A stretch of 64,000 nt of DNA from Trichobilharzia szidati (Eukaryota > Platyhelminthes > Trematoda > Strigeidida > Schistosomatidae). Within the stretch, counting starts at the first letter, position 1. Each line of letters begins with the position of its first letter. Below the pieces are notes generated by a model. It searched no databases, was not told the origin of the DNA, and worked only from the letters and a program-made list of their open reading frames with translations. Location: contig OX235277.1 in NCBI GenBank assembly GCA_944472155.2, positions 28,840,804 through 28,904,803 on the forward strand, read 5' to 3'. The translations under genes and the position numbers were made by a program. Below are positions 63,979 to 64,000 of this stretch, piece after piece.

Positions 63979-64000
63979 GCTATGATTATTTTGGTACACT

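Overview
The window looks like intergenic and intronic DNA of a schistosome-type blood fluke (Platyhelminthes, Trematoda). The grounds are an AT-rich, intron-bearing sequence with one recognisable host gene, packed with the element types known from schistosomes: RTE (SR2-like), CR1-like, Gypsy and BEL/Pao retroelements, Penelope-like elements (PLEs) with GIY-YIG endonucleases, a Merlin DNA transposon, and tRNA-derived SINEs of which some carry hammerhead-ribozyme cores (Sm-alpha-like). The species is an inference.

The only host gene I can call firmly is a Rac-type Rho GTPase on the + strand, three exons from 47922 to 54532, with a 57-base first intron and a second intron of about 6 kb that holds repeats. 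Three further short stretches (25037-25183 minus, 36170-36224 minus, 38662-38785 plus) look like orphan exons but have no recognised product.

Layout: 1-330 RTE endonuclease end; 2361-2981 a (TTAC)n array; 3490-7510 SINEs around a 0.9-kb PLE inverted repeat; 8472-9960 PLE (minus); 11-19 kb SINE, RTE, PLE and CR1 fragments; 19660-21310 a Gypsy element; 23.5-25 kb nested SINE B copies with a solo LTR; 25.7-30.9 kb SINE A, a degenerate PLE and a CR1 fragment; 31.6-39.1 kb a 255-bp direct duplication bracketing an RT fragment, a 179-bp hammerhead mini-insertion and a Merlin transposon with target duplication; 39.3-43.9 kb a nearly whole but broken CR1-like LINE (minus); 44.6-47.1 kb BEL/Pao and Gypsy remnants; 47.9-54.5 kb the Rac gene; 56.6-62.1 kb PLE, solo LTR and RTE copies; 63728-63965 an intact SINE with target duplication.

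The most interesting signal is an RNA-level system spread across unrelated repeats. PLE ends and two SINE families carry hammerhead-like cores with a very short palindromic stem III. One PLE lineage has a variant core in which positions 3 and 8 read A and U while stem II covaries between copies. Two short insertions with perfect target duplications (35229-35407 and 43755-43862) share one fold-back plan: an inverted copy of an element's 3' tail fused to a slightly shorter sense copy. Repeated inverted structures of the same elements, from 24-bp to 0.9-kb arms, suggest a snap-back or template-switch mode of retrotransposition.
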